Shown piece after piece: positions 1-6,696 of a stretch of 7,380 bases of DNA. The notes under the pieces are model-generated. The model ran no database searches. It was not told the DNA's origin and saw nothing but the letters and a program-made list of their open reading frames with translations. Every line of letters begins with the position of its first letter. Position 1 is the first letter of the stretch. This stretch comes from Salinirussus sp. Its GTDB lineage: Archaea; Halobacteriota; Halobacteria; Halobacteriales; Haloarculaceae. The stretch lies in NCBI GenBank assembly GCA_028275005.1, contig JAQCNN010000102.1, positions 1 through 7,380 on the forward strand. The letters are read 5' to 3'. The position numbers and the translations under genes are program-made.

Positions 1-338
1 ATAGCGTGATTCGAGGAGGCGTAGACCACCTTCTCGACGCCCTCCTCGACGGCGACCTCGTAGACGGTGTGTGTGCCGTCGATGTTGTTCGCGAGGACGC
101 TGTCCCAGGGGGCGCTCGGCCGGGGGTCGCCTGCGAGGTGAACGATAGCGCCGACACCCTCGGCGGCGGGGGCAACGTCGGCACGGCTCTCCACCTCGCC
201 GGTCCAGTACGGGTGGTCGGGCTCCTCGGCAGGGGGGTTGTGGTACAGTAGCCGCCAGTCGTAGGCGTCGCCGAGCCCCTCGAGAATGGCCCGACCGACG
301 TGGCCGCCCGCACCCGTGAGCAGAACCGGCTCGTCCAT
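1..338 (-). CDS. azf: NAD-dependent glucose-6-phosphate dehydrogenase (archaeal zwischenferment), 5' part only
   Basis: The minus strand encodes 112 complete residues from an ATG at 338 and then leaves the window, so the C-terminal part is missing. The N-terminus MDEPVLLTGAGGHVGRAIL carries the Rossmann dinucleotide-binding pattern GAGGHVG at residues 9-15. VHLAGDPRP and YASSNHA follow at the positions expected for extended short-chain dehydrogenases (NAD-dependent epimerase/dehydratase superfamily). The opening PVLLTGAGG, the APWDSVLxNNIDGT block and the ASSNHA block match, from memory, haloarchaeal Azf. That enzyme oxidises glucose-6-phosphate with NAD+ as the entry to the oxidative pentose phosphate pathway in the cytoplasm. 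The catalytic YxxxK lies outside the window, so substrate assignment rests on similarity alone; a related sugar-nucleotide epimerase is the alternative. It is divergent from mptD, with 114 bases between the start codons. Confidence 0.8.
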   Translation of the reverse strand, partial: MDEPVLLTGAGGHVGRAILEGLGDAYDWRLLYHNPPAEEPDHPYWTGEVESRADVAPAAEGVGAIVHLAGDPRPSAPWDSVLANNIDGTHTVYEVAVEEGVEKVVYASSNHA

Positions 339-360
339 TCAGGTATAGTCAGGTGTACTG

Positions 361-370
361 CGAATAAGTA
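361..370 (-). promoter_or_regulatory. Probable TATA element for azf
   Basis: Read on the minus strand this is TACTTATTCG, lying about 23-32 bases upstream of the azf ATG at 338. It is A/T-rich against a G+C-rich background, and its spacing is that of a haloarchaeal leaderless promoter, in which transcription starts at or next to the start codon. No Shine-Dalgarno sequence is seen before the ATG, which fits. The same A/T patch could also help drive mptD on the other strand, but then the mptD leader would be about 60 bases long. Confidence 0.5.
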
Positions 371-419
371 GCCAGCGGTTTGTGGACGGGCACCGCCGGC
401 GCCCTCTTGCCGGGACCGA

Positions 420-435
420 CGGGCAGTTGTGCCCG
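420..435. repeat. Short perfect hairpin in the mptD leader
   Basis: CGGGCA (420-425) and TGCCCG (430-435) form a perfect 6-bp stem closed by the 4-base loop GTTG. It sits 17 bases before the mptD ATG. If the mptD transcript has a leader, this hairpin would be in it. A GTG that could act as an upstream in-frame start (429) overlaps the loop and stem. Role unknown; with this base composition a chance inverted repeat is possible. Confidence 0.3.
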
Positions 436-452
436 GCAGGGCAGACAGAAGC

Positions 453-815
453 ATGGGAGACACCGACCCCACAGACCCGCAGGCCGCCTGTTTCGAGGCG
501 GGTATCAAGTTCGGCTCGCTGTACCACCAGTTCGCGGGCACGCCGGTCAGCCCCGCCAGCGCCCCCTCGCTCGCGGCCGCCATGGAGGAGGCAATCGAGA
601 ACCAGCCACACTGTGCGTCCGTCGTGGTCGACATCCGCGAGGAGGCACTCACCGAGGCGGTCGCGGACGGCCCGGCGGCGTACACCGAACTCACCGGCCG
701 CTTCTTCGAGGTCGAGTTGCAGATCGCCTACGAGGACACGACCGTCGTCGCGGAGATGGCGATGGCCGACGGCTACCCGCTGATGGAGGTCACGGCTGTC
801 CGGGACCGCGAGTGA
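453..815 (+). CDS. mptD: Archaeal dihydroneopterin aldolase (MptD family)
   Basis: This encodes a 120-residue protein, close to the usual length of the archaeal MptD family (COG2098). The diagnostic block is FEAGIKFGSLYHQFAGTPV at residues 14-32, followed by a small alpha/beta core and a family-like C-terminus (AMADGYPLMEVT). MptD splits 7,8-dihydroneopterin into 6-hydroxymethyl-7,8-dihydropterin and glycolaldehyde. It stands in for bacterial FolB in making the pterin half of folate or methanopterin; in haloarchaea the end product is presumably a folate. It is a soluble cytoplasmic enzyme. The ATG at 453 was chosen because an in-frame GTG at 429 would only add eight non-conserved residues. 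There is no clear Shine-Dalgarno sequence. The next gene in the same direction starts 86 bases downstream behind its own promoter, so mptD is probably transcribed alone. Confidence 0.85.
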   Translation: MGDTDPTDPQAACFEAGIKFGSLYHQFAGTPVSPASAPSLAAAMEEAIENQPHCASVVVDIREEALTEAVADGPAAYTELTGRFFEVELQIAYEDTTVVAEMAMADGYPLMEVTAVRDRE

Positions 816-870
816 GACCGCCGGCGCGGTGGTCCGGGGTCGTTCTGTTTCACTTTCAGTTCCGGGCGCG

Positions 871-880
871 GATTTAACCC
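871..880 (+). promoter_or_regulatory. TATA element for the small acidic protein gene
   Basis: GATTTAACCC lies in G+C-rich sequence, with its TTTAA core (873-877) 25-29 bases before the ATG at 902. This is the spacing of a haloarchaeal leaderless promoter, and no ribosome-binding site precedes the ATG. It supports both the chosen start and separate transcription from mptD. Confidence 0.6.
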
Positions 881-901
881 CGCCGCGGGCAAAGTCTCAG
901 T

Positions 902-1339
902 ATGTCACAGTCGACACTCGACGACGACGATCTCTTCGGCGAGGCCGCATCGGAGATGCGCGAGGACGTGGAGGAGTCGCTTGCGGCGGCTCACGAGGCA
1001 CTGCCAGCCGCCGCGGACGTCTGGGAGACCGACGCCGACAATACACTGGGCGCGCTCAACGGGCTCAAGACCGCCCTGGACGTCGGCGACGCGAGCGACC
1101 ACCTCCGGGACGCAAAGAAGTGGTACACCATGGGCGAACGCGCCGACGCCTTCGAGGACGCCGCCGACCTCGCCGCCGACATCGAGGCCGCCGAGGACCT
1201 CGTCGCGGATATCGAGGCGGCCCGCGAGCAGGTCACCGACCTCACCAGCGCGCTCCCCCAGCTCAAAACCGCGCTCGAGGAGGGCAGCGGCGGCGACGCG
1301 GACGCCGAGGGTGAGGCCGAGGCGGAGGCGGAGGCCTGA
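902..1339 (+). CDS. Small acidic haloarchaeal protein, DUF5790-like
   Basis: This 145-residue protein opens with MSQSTLDDDDLFGEAA and resembles, from memory, the haloarchaeal DUF5790 family; function unknown. It has no signal peptide or membrane segment, so it should be cytoplasmic. It is very rich in Asp, Glu and Ala. A conserved-looking centre (DNTLGALNGLKTALDVG, residues 46-62, and LRDAKKWYTMGERADAFED, residues 68-86) is followed by a helical, coiled-coil-like stretch in which ADIEAA occurs twice ten residues apart (92-97 and 102-107). The tail, from about residue 128, is a low-complexity Gly/Asp/Glu/Ala run ending in alternating Glu-Ala. The start is set by the leaderless promoter. The stop lies 9 bases from the stop of the convergent creatininase-family gene. 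Confidence 0.8.
   Translation: MSQSTLDDDDLFGEAASEMREDVEESLAAAHEALPAAADVWETDADNTLGALNGLKTALDVGDASDHLRDAKKWYTMGERADAFEDAADLAADIEAAEDLVADIEAAREQVTDLTSALPQLKTALEEGSGGDADAEGEAEAEAEA
1313..1336 (+). repeat. Hexanucleotide tandem repeat at a gene end
   Basis: Four tandem hexamers of the form GAGGCS (GAGGCC, GAGGCG, GAGGCG, GAGGCC) run directly into the TGA stop of the small acidic protein gene and encode four Glu-Ala pairs. Being a multiple of three, copy changes would lengthen or shorten the tail without a frameshift. Confidence 0.7.
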
Positions 1340-1348
1340 CCGACACCG

Positions 1349-2098
1349 CTACGCCCCTGACTCCCACTCGCGGGCGATAACGACGGCTACGAGCTCCGCG
1401 AGTCGCTCGCCGGCGTCGTCGAGGAGGGCCTCACCCTGCTGTTCGTCAGCCTCCCGAGGGTCGCCGACCACACCGTTTCCGGCGAACGCCGCGCTGTCGT
1501 ACGCGAGGTTCACGCCCGCCTCCCACTCCCCCCACCGGGCGGCCCCGTCCGCGGCCGCGTCCTCGAGACGGCCCTCACGGACGAGTTCGGGCTGGGTCGC
1601 AAACAGGAGACTCGTCTCCATCGGCCCGGCGTGTCCCATCTCGAGGCTGCTCTCGACGGCCTCGAACCAGGTGAACGGGACGGTGTAGGCGGTCCCGTCG
1701 CGGGTCAGCCGGGCACAGACCTCCCGGAGGGCGTCGACGTTGCCGCCGTGGCCGTTGACGACGACGACCCGGTCCCAGCCGTGTGCGGCGAGACTCTCGA
1801 CGGTCTCGCGGACGTAGGCCCGGAACGTGTCGGGGCTGACCCACAGGGTGCCCGCAAAGTGGCGGTGTTCCTCGCTGACGCCGACAGGGATGGCGGGCGC
1901 GACGACAACCTCGCCGTCGTACGCCGCCGCCCCGCGGGCGGTGACGGTCTCGGCGGCCAGCGTGTCGGTCCCGAGGGGGGCGTGGGGGCCGTGTTGCTCG
2001 GTGCTGCCGACCGGGAGCAGCGCAACGTCGATGTCGGCTCTGTCGTCCGCGTTCCCGTCCCCGCTGACGTCGGTCCACGTCGCCTCCGCGAGATGCAT
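1349..2098 (-). CDS. Creatininase-family amidohydrolase, possibly ArfB-like deformylase
   Basis: This encodes a 249-residue metal-dependent amidohydrolase of the creatininase superfamily. The metal-ligand pattern is present: GSTEQHGPHAPLGTDT at residues 31-46 supplies Glu34, His36 and Asp45, NGHGGN at 115-120 supplies His117, and HAGPMETS at 156-163 contains the family's late Glu161. In archaea one branch is ArfB, which removes the formyl group from a GTP-derived pyrimidine intermediate of riboflavin and coenzyme F420 synthesis. Other members hydrolyse creatinine or related amides, so the substrate is not settled by motif reading. The ATG at 2098 was preferred because it directly precedes the conserved N-terminal part (MHLAEATWTDV); 19 further in-frame residues upstream look non-conserved. 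It follows the ABC exporter gene on the same strand with a 77-base gap and no clear promoter, so it could be co-transcribed. Its 3' end converges with the gene ending at 1339. Confidence 0.82.
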   Translation of the reverse strand: MHLAEATWTDVSGDGNADDRADIDVALLPVGSTEQHGPHAPLGTDTLAAETVTARGAAAYDGEVVVAPAIPVGVSEEHRHFAGTLWVSPDTFRAYVRETVESLAAHGWDRVVVVNGHGGNVDALREVCARLTRDGTAYTVPFTWFEAVESSLEMGHAGPMETSLLFATQPELVREGRLEDAAADGAARWGEWEAGVNLAYDSAAFAGNGVVGDPREADEQQGEALLDDAGERLAELVAVVIAREWESGA

Positions 2099-2175
2099 GG
2101 CCGGTCTACCGGGCCGGCCGGCAAGAAGGTCCCGCCCGCAGGACACGAGTGGCACCGGGACCCGTCGTCCCCGTC

Positions 2176-4080
2176 TCAGTCGTCGGCGTCGGGTGTGGCC
2201 TCGGCCTGCCGGCGGCTGGCGCGCTCGACGAACTCCTCGGGGAGGTCGTCGATCTCGCCGGCCTGGACGGCCCAGAGGTTGGCGTAGAGCCCGTCCTCGG
2301 CCAGCAGGTTCTCGTGGGTCCCACGCTCGACGACACGGCCGTCCTCGATGACGACGATCTGGTCGGCGTCCTTGACGGTCGAGAGCCGGTGGGCGATCAC
2401 GAGCGTGGTGCGGTCAGCGGTCAGCCGGTCGAGGCTCTTCTGGATCAGGAGTTCGGTCTCCGTGTCGACGTCGGAGGTGGCCTCGTCGAGCAGGAGGATC
2501 TCGGGGTCCTGGAGGATCGCACGGGCGATGGCGACCCGCTGGCGCTGGCCGCCGGAGAGTTTCACCCCCCGTTCACCGACCATCGTGTCGTAGCCGTCCG
2601 GGAGGTTCGTGACGAAGTCGTGGGCCTCCGCGGCCTTTGCCGCGGCGATGATGTCCTCGTCGTCGGCGTCGGGTAGCCCGTAGGCGATGTTGTCCCGGAC
2701 GGTGCCATAGAAGAGGTAGGTCTCCTGGCCGACGTAGCCCATGGCCCGCCGGATGCTCGGCACCGACACCTCGCGGACGTCGGTCCCGTCGACCCGGACC
2801 GCACCCTCGTCGACGTCGTACAGCCGGAGCATCAGTTTTGCCGCTGTCGACTTGCCGGCGCCGGTCGGCCCGACGAGGGCGACCGTGTCCCCGCCCTCGA
2901 CCTCGAAATTGACGTCCTCGAGGATCGGCTCGTCGGCGTCGTAGCCGAAGGTGACGTCCTCGTACTCGACGTGTCCCTCTCCGACATCGAGTTCGGTCGC
3001 GTCGGGGCTCTCGGCGATCCGGCTCGGCGTCTCCATGAGCCCGAACACCCGCTCGGCGGAGGCGTAGGCCCGCTGGTACATGTTGATGACCTGTCCGAAC
3101 TGTGCCATCGGCCAGATGAACCGCTGGGTGTAGAGGATGAAGGCGACGAACTGCCCCTCGGTGACCCGGCCCTGGAAGACCCACAGCCCGCCGACCAGGA
3201 AGGTCGCGACAAAGCCAAGCCCGGCCAACAGGCGCAGCCCGGGGAAGAAGGTGATCCGCGTGCGGATGGCGTCCCAGTTGGCGTCGTAGTAGTCCTGGGA
3301 GACGTCGTCGACGCGGTCTGACTCGTAGGGCTCGGTGTTCGAACTCTTGATCACGGTGATCCCGCCGAGGTTGTTCTCCAGCCGGGAGTTGAGCGAGCCG
3401 ACCGTCGACCGGACCTCGGCGTACTTCGGCTGGATGATATCGATGAACTTCCTGGTGAAGATGGCGATCAGCGGCACCGGCAACAGCGCCACCAGCGCGA
3501 GTTGCCAGTTCAGCGCAAAGAGGATGACCGCGATACCGAGCACCATCACCACCAGCCGAGAGACGGAGTTCATCCCGTCGTTGAGGAACTTCTCGAGTCG
3601 GTTGACGTCGTTCGAGAGCACCGACATCAGCTCGCCGGTCTGCTTGTCGGCGAAGAAGTCCATGTTCAGCCGCTGCATCTTGTCGTAGGTGTCGGTCCGG
3701 ATGTCGTGCTGGACGCCCTGAGCGAAGCGGTTCCACCCCCAGTTGCGGGTGTAGTGAAAGGCCGCCGCGCCGAGGAAGGCCGTGCCGATGATCCCGGCGG
3801 TGAACCACAGCTGGCCCACCTGGGTGGTCGGGAGCCACGACTCCGGCAGCAGGAAGATACTGAACCCCGCCTCGTTCCGAAAGACCGAGTCGATAGCGAC
3901 CGCGAGCAACAGCGGCGGCAACAGGTCGAGCACCCGTGCGAGGATGCTGCTCGCCAGACCGGCCGCGAAGTAGCCCTTCCGGTCGCCACCGTACTCCGTG
4001 AACAGCCGTAACATCGGCCGGTCGACGTCCTCCCGCTCCTCCTCGAAGGCGTCCGAGTCCGGGCCGGCGTCAATATCCAC
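2176..4080 (-). CDS. ABC exporter half-transporter (fused permease-ATPase)
   Basis: This encodes a 634-residue type IV (exporter-fold) ABC protein, a normal length for haloarchaeal members. Residues 35-340 form the six-helix permease with visible hydrophobic spans near 37-64, 92-110, 172-190, 192-208, 281-300 and 308-325. Residues 369-605 form the ATPase. Its motifs are complete: Walker A GPTGAGKST (404-412), Q-loop Gln452 in VGQETYLF, signature LSGGQRQ (508-514), Walker B ILLLDE (528-533) with D-loop SDVD, and switch His564. It should work as a homodimer, or a heterodimer with another half, exporting lipid, drug or peptide from the cytoplasm; the substrate cannot be read from sequence. The GTG at 4080 was chosen because an A/T box lies 25-29 bases upstream and because the acidic N-terminus (VDIDAGPDSDAFEEE) looks haloarchaeal. 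Sequence further upstream in the same frame is Arg/Gly/Pro-rich and unlike real protein. The next Met would be residue 23. Confidence 0.92.
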   Translation of the reverse strand: MDIDAGPDSDAFEEEREDVDRPMLRLFTEYGGDRKGYFAAGLASSILARVLDLLPPLLLAVAIDSVFRNEAGFSIFLLPESWLPTTQVGQLWFTAGIIGTAFLGAAAFHYTRNWGWNRFAQGVQHDIRTDTYDKMQRLNMDFFADKQTGELMSVLSNDVNRLEKFLNDGMNSVSRLVVMVLGIAVILFALNWQLALVALLPVPLIAIFTRKFIDIIQPKYAEVRSTVGSLNSRLENNLGGITVIKSSNTEPYESDRVDDVSQDYYDANWDAIRTRITFFPGLRLLAGLGFVATFLVGGLWVFQGRVTEGQFVAFILYTQRFIWPMAQFGQVINMYQRAYASAERVFGLMETPSRIAESPDATELDVGEGHVEYEDVTFGYDADEPILEDVNFEVEGGDTVALVGPTGAGKSTAAKLMLRLYDVDEGAVRVDGTDVREVSVPSIRRAMGYVGQETYLFYGTVRDNIAYGLPDADDEDIIAAAKAAEAHDFVTNLPDGYDTMVGERGVKLSGGQRQRVAIARAILQDPEILLLDEATSDVDTETELLIQKSLDRLTADRTTLVIAHRLSTVKDADQIVVIEDGRVVERGTHENLLAEDGLYANLWAVQAGEIDDLPEEFVERASRRQAEATPDADD

Positions 4081-4104
4081 GGTAGGATAACGCTCTCCGG
4101 AGGC

Positions 4105-4109
4105 AAAAA
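4105..4109 (-). promoter_or_regulatory. T-rich promoter box for the ABC exporter, possibly also a terminator
   Basis: On the minus strand this is a TTTTT run preceded by CGTG, 25-29 bases upstream of the exporter's GTG start. The position fits a haloarchaeal TATA-type box for a leaderless message. It also lies 52-56 bases beyond the stop of the upstream DUF192 gene, where a T-run could help end that transcript. Both roles are inferred from position only. Confidence 0.4.
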
Positions 4110-4160
4110 CACGTCGGCAGCCGGGAGTGGCCCCCACGCACGACCGAACGACGCCGACAC

Positions 4161-4769
4161 TCACGCCGGCAGAACCCGGTCGCCCGCCTCGAGACCGGTG
4201 CGGTTTGCCCACCCCCGGTTCACCTCTAAGACGTACTTCGCCCGGGCACTGTATGGGGCGTTGGTCCCCTGGACGTCGGCGTGAACCACCCGGGTGACGG
4301 TGCCGTTTGCGCCGACGAAGACGATATCCAGCGGGAACGACATCCCCCGCATCACGTACGACTGTTGACCCTCCTGTGGGTGGACGAACCACATCCCCTC
4401 GTCCGGGGCCAGCGCGTCGGTGTCGCTGAGGCCGGTGTACCGCCTGTCACCCGTGTCGGCGACCCGGGCCTCGACCGTCGCGAGTTCGGCCCCGTTTGCG
4501 TCGGCGGCGACGACGGTGAGTCGCTTATAGCCGTCGTTGGCTGTTCTTTCCTCCTCCCTGTCCGTGCTCGTCGCTGTGTCTGCGCCCTCGGTGTCCCGGT
4601 CTGTCGGCGCCGCGGTCGGTGTCACGGCCACCGCCGACGGGCTGGACCCGGCCTCCGACGACCCCCGACCACCGGGGCTGTCGGCACAGCCGGCAACGGC
4701 ACTCGCGCCGACGACCCCGAGCCCCGCGAGCACCTCCCGACGGCTCCAGTCACCGGTCCACTCGGACAT
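4161..4769 (-). CDS. DUF192 family protein, predicted Tat-exported lipoprotein
   Basis: This 202-residue protein has a clear export signal. SRREVL at residues 9-14 is a twin-arginine motif, followed by a hydrophobic stretch and a lipobox VAGC ending in Cys28. It should therefore be exported folded and anchored by lipid outside the membrane. Residues 29-80 are a Ser/Thr/Pro/Asp-rich linker of the kind haloarchaea use as a cell-wall spacer and may glycosylate. Residues 85-201 are the DUF192 domain (PF02643), with motifs DEGMWFVH (123-130), MSFPLDIVFV (143-152) and RAKYVLEVNRGWANR (176-190). The domain is widespread and its biochemical function is not established. A close paralogue lies immediately upstream on the same strand, 41 bases away. 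A weak A/T patch (CTAAGTTG on the minus strand, near 4790-4797) could be its own promoter, otherwise the two form an operon. Confidence 0.88.
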   Translation of the reverse strand: MSEWTGDWSRREVLAGLGVVGASAVAGCADSPGGRGSSEAGSSPSAVAVTPTAAPTDRDTEGADTATSTDREEERTANDGYKRLTVVAADANGAELATVEARVADTGDRRYTGLSDTDALAPDEGMWFVHPQEGQQSYVMRGMSFPLDIVFVGANGTVTRVVHADVQGTNAPYSARAKYVLEVNRGWANRTGLEAGDRVLPA

Positions 4770-4810
4770 GGCGGCTGTAGCCGCGGGAGCAACTTAGTCC
4801 CGCCGTCGCG

Positions 4811-5308
4811 CTACTGGGCCCGGAGCCCTGGGGGCACCTCGACGGTGTCACCCACGCCGAGGCCGGTGCGGTTGGCCCAGCCCCGCTTGACCTCGAGGAC
4901 GTACTTCGCCCGGCCCTCGAACCGGCCCGCGGCGTCGACGGCGGCGTGGTGAACGGTGGTCACCGTCCCGTTGGCGTCGATAAAGACGATGTCGAGCGGG
5001 AAGGACATGTCCTCCCGCGGGCCGGCCATCACGAAGGGGTGGACCGCCTCGGTCTCGTGGACGAACAGCATCCCCTCGTCGGGGCCCAGCGAGTCGGTCT
5101 CGCTGAGACCGACCCGTCGCTTCGTCTGTGTGTCCGCGACCCGGACCTCGACGGTCGCGAGTGCCGTCCCGTTGGCCTCGGTGGCGGTGACGGTCGTCCG
5201 CTCGTAGGGCCCGGGGTCGCCGACGAGCAGGCCGGGGACGAGTGTCAGCAGTAGGACCACACCCGCCGCGAGAATGAGCGCTCCACTCACCGCCCGACGG
5301 GTGTTCAT
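4811..5308 (-). CDS. DUF192 family protein with N-terminal membrane anchor
   Basis: This 165-residue paralogue of the neighbouring lipoprotein has a different anchor. MNTRR is followed by a single hydrophobic helix at about residues 7-28, with no twin-arginine motif, no lipobox and almost no linker. The DUF192 domain covers about residues 36-158: DEGMLFVH (77-84), MSFPLDIVFI (101-110) and RAKYVLEVKRGWANR (133-147). It should face the outside. Compared with its neighbour it has a short insertion around AGPRED (95-100) before MSFPLDIVF. The positively charged N-terminus could also be a cleaved Sec signal; no confident cleavage site is seen. A TTA-containing patch about 26-28 bases upstream of the ATG at 5308 may be the promoter. 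Confidence 0.87.
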   Translation of the reverse strand: MNTRRAVSGALILAAGVVLLLTLVPGLLVGDPGPYERTTVTATEANGTALATVEVRVADTQTKRRVGLSETDSLGPDEGMLFVHETEAVHPFVMAGPREDMSFPLDIVFIDANGTVTTVHHAAVDAAGRFEGRAKYVLEVKRGWANRTGLGVGDTVEVPPGLRAQ

Positions 5309-5354
5309 GCCGACCGATCGGACAGCCAGTGCCTAAGCCTTCCGAACATGGTAA

Positions 5355-5363
5355 GGATTATTC
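5355..5363 (+). promoter_or_regulatory. Probable TATA element for tRNA-Val
   Basis: GGATTATTC lies 26-34 bases before the first base of the mature tRNA. It is A/T-rich against a G+C-rich background and sits where an archaeal TATA box for a stable RNA is expected. Confidence 0.45.
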
Positions 5364-5388
5364 ACTCGGGCGGACTCGGCTAGAACAC

Positions 5389-5462
5389 GGGTTCGTGGTC
5401 TAGCTGGTTATGACGCGGCCTTTACAAGGCCGAGGCCGGCGGTTCGAGACCGCCCGAACCCA
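5389..5462 (+). tRNA. tRNA-Val (anticodon UAC)
   Basis: A complete 74-base cloverleaf can be folded by eye. The acceptor stem GGGTTCG (5389-5395) pairs perfectly with CGAACCC (5455-5461), with discriminator A at 5462. The anticodon stem CGGCC (5416-5420) pairs with GGCCG (5428-5432) around loop TTTACAA, giving anticodon TAC (5423-5425), which reads valine GTN codons. The T stem GGCGG (5438-5442) pairs with CCGCC (5450-5454) around TTCGAGA. The variable region is five bases. The 3' CCA is not encoded and no intron is present. Its 3' end is imperfectly duplicated at 6713-6733. Confidence 0.96.
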
Positions 5463-5470
5463 CTGCAGTG
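5461..5470. repeat. 10-base palindrome at the tRNA 3' end
   Basis: CACTGCAGTG is a perfect palindrome beginning on the last stem base of tRNA-Val. It may be a processing or termination hairpin. Its first four bases, CACT, are also shared with the second copy at 6713-6733, but the palindrome itself is broken there. Confidence 0.4.
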
Positions 5471-5547
5471 TGCTGTGAACAGACATGAGCAGCAACTGCA
5501 CCGTGAGCGGCGAACGGGCTACGGCTGTCCGTCACCGTCCCGCGGAA

Positions 5548-6468
5548 CTACCGAATACGGCTCATGACCGTGTTGTACGCCGAGTCGGGCACCACTGCGC
5601 CCAGTGCACCCCGTAACTGGTGTAGCTCGCCGCCTTCACGGTTCGTCCGGTACCACCACGGCCCCTCTACGTTACTGACCTCCGCCATCTCCTGCTCTGT
5701 CAGCGAGAAGTCAAACACGTCCATGTTCCTCCGCGTGTGCTCCGGAGTGACCGTCTTCGGGATCGTAACAACGTTCTCCTGCTGGAGGAGCCACCGCACG
5801 GCCACCTGGGCGGCTGACTTTCCGTAGCGGTCCCCGATGGCTGCCAGCTGTTCGTCAGTAGCCAACCGGCCCTCGGCCAGGGGGCTGTACGCCGTGACCG
5901 TGATATCCCGCTCCTGGCAAAATTTCACGACATCGTCACTCTGCCAGTAGGCGTGGTGTTTGACCTGATTCGTGCGGATCGGCGAGTCCGACAGCCGGAT
6001 GGCCTGTCGAAGCTGGTCGACGGAGAAGTTGCTGACGCCGATATTGTTGACCGTTCCCTCCTCGACTAACCGGTCCATCGCAGCGAGTGTCGACTCCATA
6101 TCCGCCGCCGGATTCCACCAGTGAACCAACAGGAGGTCGATGTAATCCGTCCCTAACCGCTGGAGACAGCCCTCGGCGGCTTCGAGTAACCGGTCGTACT
6201 CGACGAGTTCCGGGTACCCCTTGATCTTCGTGGTTAAAAATACATCGTCACGGTTGACGTCGGAGACCTCGATTGCACGCCCGACGGCGGCCTCGTTCTC
6301 GTACGCCATCGCCGTATCGATGTGACGGTACCCGACCTCCAGGGCGTGTTGGACGGCGTTGAAGCAGGTGTACCCCCCTGTCCGGTACGTCCCAAAGCCC
6401 AGCTGTGGTATTGTGTTTTGGCCGGACGACTCAACCTCGCTTCGAGCTGCTTTTGACGATTGGACCAT
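5548..6468 (-). CDS. Aldo/keto reductase
   Basis: This 306-residue NADPH-type aldo/keto reductase has a TIM-barrel fold. The full catalytic tetrad is visible: Asp51 and Tyr56 in RHIDTAMAYENE, Lys81 in TTKIKG, and His116 in LLLVHWW. Also present are the family block IGVSNFS (143-149), AYSPLAEG (193-200) and the cofactor-phosphate-binding IPKT (236-239). It should reduce aldehydes or ketones in the cytoplasm; the substrate is not deducible. The ATG at 6468 was preferred; the frame stays open ten codons further to a TTG, giving unremarkable residues. Codon use is clearly less G+C-biased than in the genes to the left (the first codons include AAA, GCA, ACA and ATA), which suggests horizontal acquisition. 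It lies alone between tRNA-Val and a partial copy of the tRNA 3' end. Its own stop is 85 bases past the tRNA on the opposite strand. Confidence 0.93.
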   Translation of the reverse strand: MVQSSKAARSEVESSGQNTIPQLGFGTYRTGGYTCFNAVQHALEVGYRHIDTAMAYENEAAVGRAIEVSDVNRDDVFLTTKIKGYPELVEYDRLLEAAEGCLQRLGTDYIDLLLVHWWNPAADMESTLAAMDRLVEEGTVNNIGVSNFSVDQLRQAIRLSDSPIRTNQVKHHAYWQSDDVVKFCQERDITVTAYSPLAEGRLATDEQLAAIGDRYGKSAAQVAVRWLLQQENVVTIPKTVTPEHTRRNMDVFDFSLTEQEMAEVSNVEGPWWYRTNREGGELHQLRGALGAVVPDSAYNTVMSRIR

Positions 6469-6513
6469 GATCTTAGTCGGTATTCGGGTGTACCACAACG
6501 AGAGTGAGAGTGT

Positions 6514-6522
6514 AGTTATATG
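6514..6522 (-). promoter_or_regulatory. TATA element for the aldo/keto reductase
   Basis: On the minus strand this reads CATATAACT, a good haloarchaeal TATA box, about 46-54 bases upstream of the ATG at 6468. The expected transcription start would be near 6490-6493, giving a leader of roughly 22-25 bases. No Shine-Dalgarno sequence is evident in it. Confidence 0.5.
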
Positions 6523-6696
6523 CGGATTAAGCCGGTCACAGGCTGTCTGTAGTCGACACCCTGCAAAGCATGCTGTAATCCTCCGGCCGGTGATGCGGCC
6601 CGACCGCCGTGCCGACAGCGGTCACGAGTCTCGGGACAGGACAGGCGGTCAGGGTCCACCCGCCGCCCGGACGACACCAGAACCTGCAGCCTCCGG

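Noticed and set aside
1340..1348. Bidirectional terminator between the convergent genes
   Set aside because: The 9-base gap has no T-run or stem on either strand, so nothing in the sequence supports one.
1631..2287. Plus-strand open frame of 218 residues opposite the creatininase-family gene
   Set aside because: It is an antisense shadow: Val/Gly/Asp-rich without motifs, while the minus strand carries the metal-binding pattern.
2573..3838. Long minus-strand open frame of about 421 residues inside the ABC exporter
   Set aside because: It is Arg/Pro/Gly/His-rich, has no family motif, and overlaps the exporter's fully motif-supported frame. Long shadow frames are expected in G+C-rich DNA.
4081..4392. 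N-terminal extension of the ABC exporter by 104 residues up to an ATG-type start at 4392
   Set aside because: The extension is Arg/Gly-rich and unlike haloarchaeal protein, and it would overlap the DUF192 lipoprotein's C-terminal coding region. The GTG at 4080 has a well-spaced promoter box.
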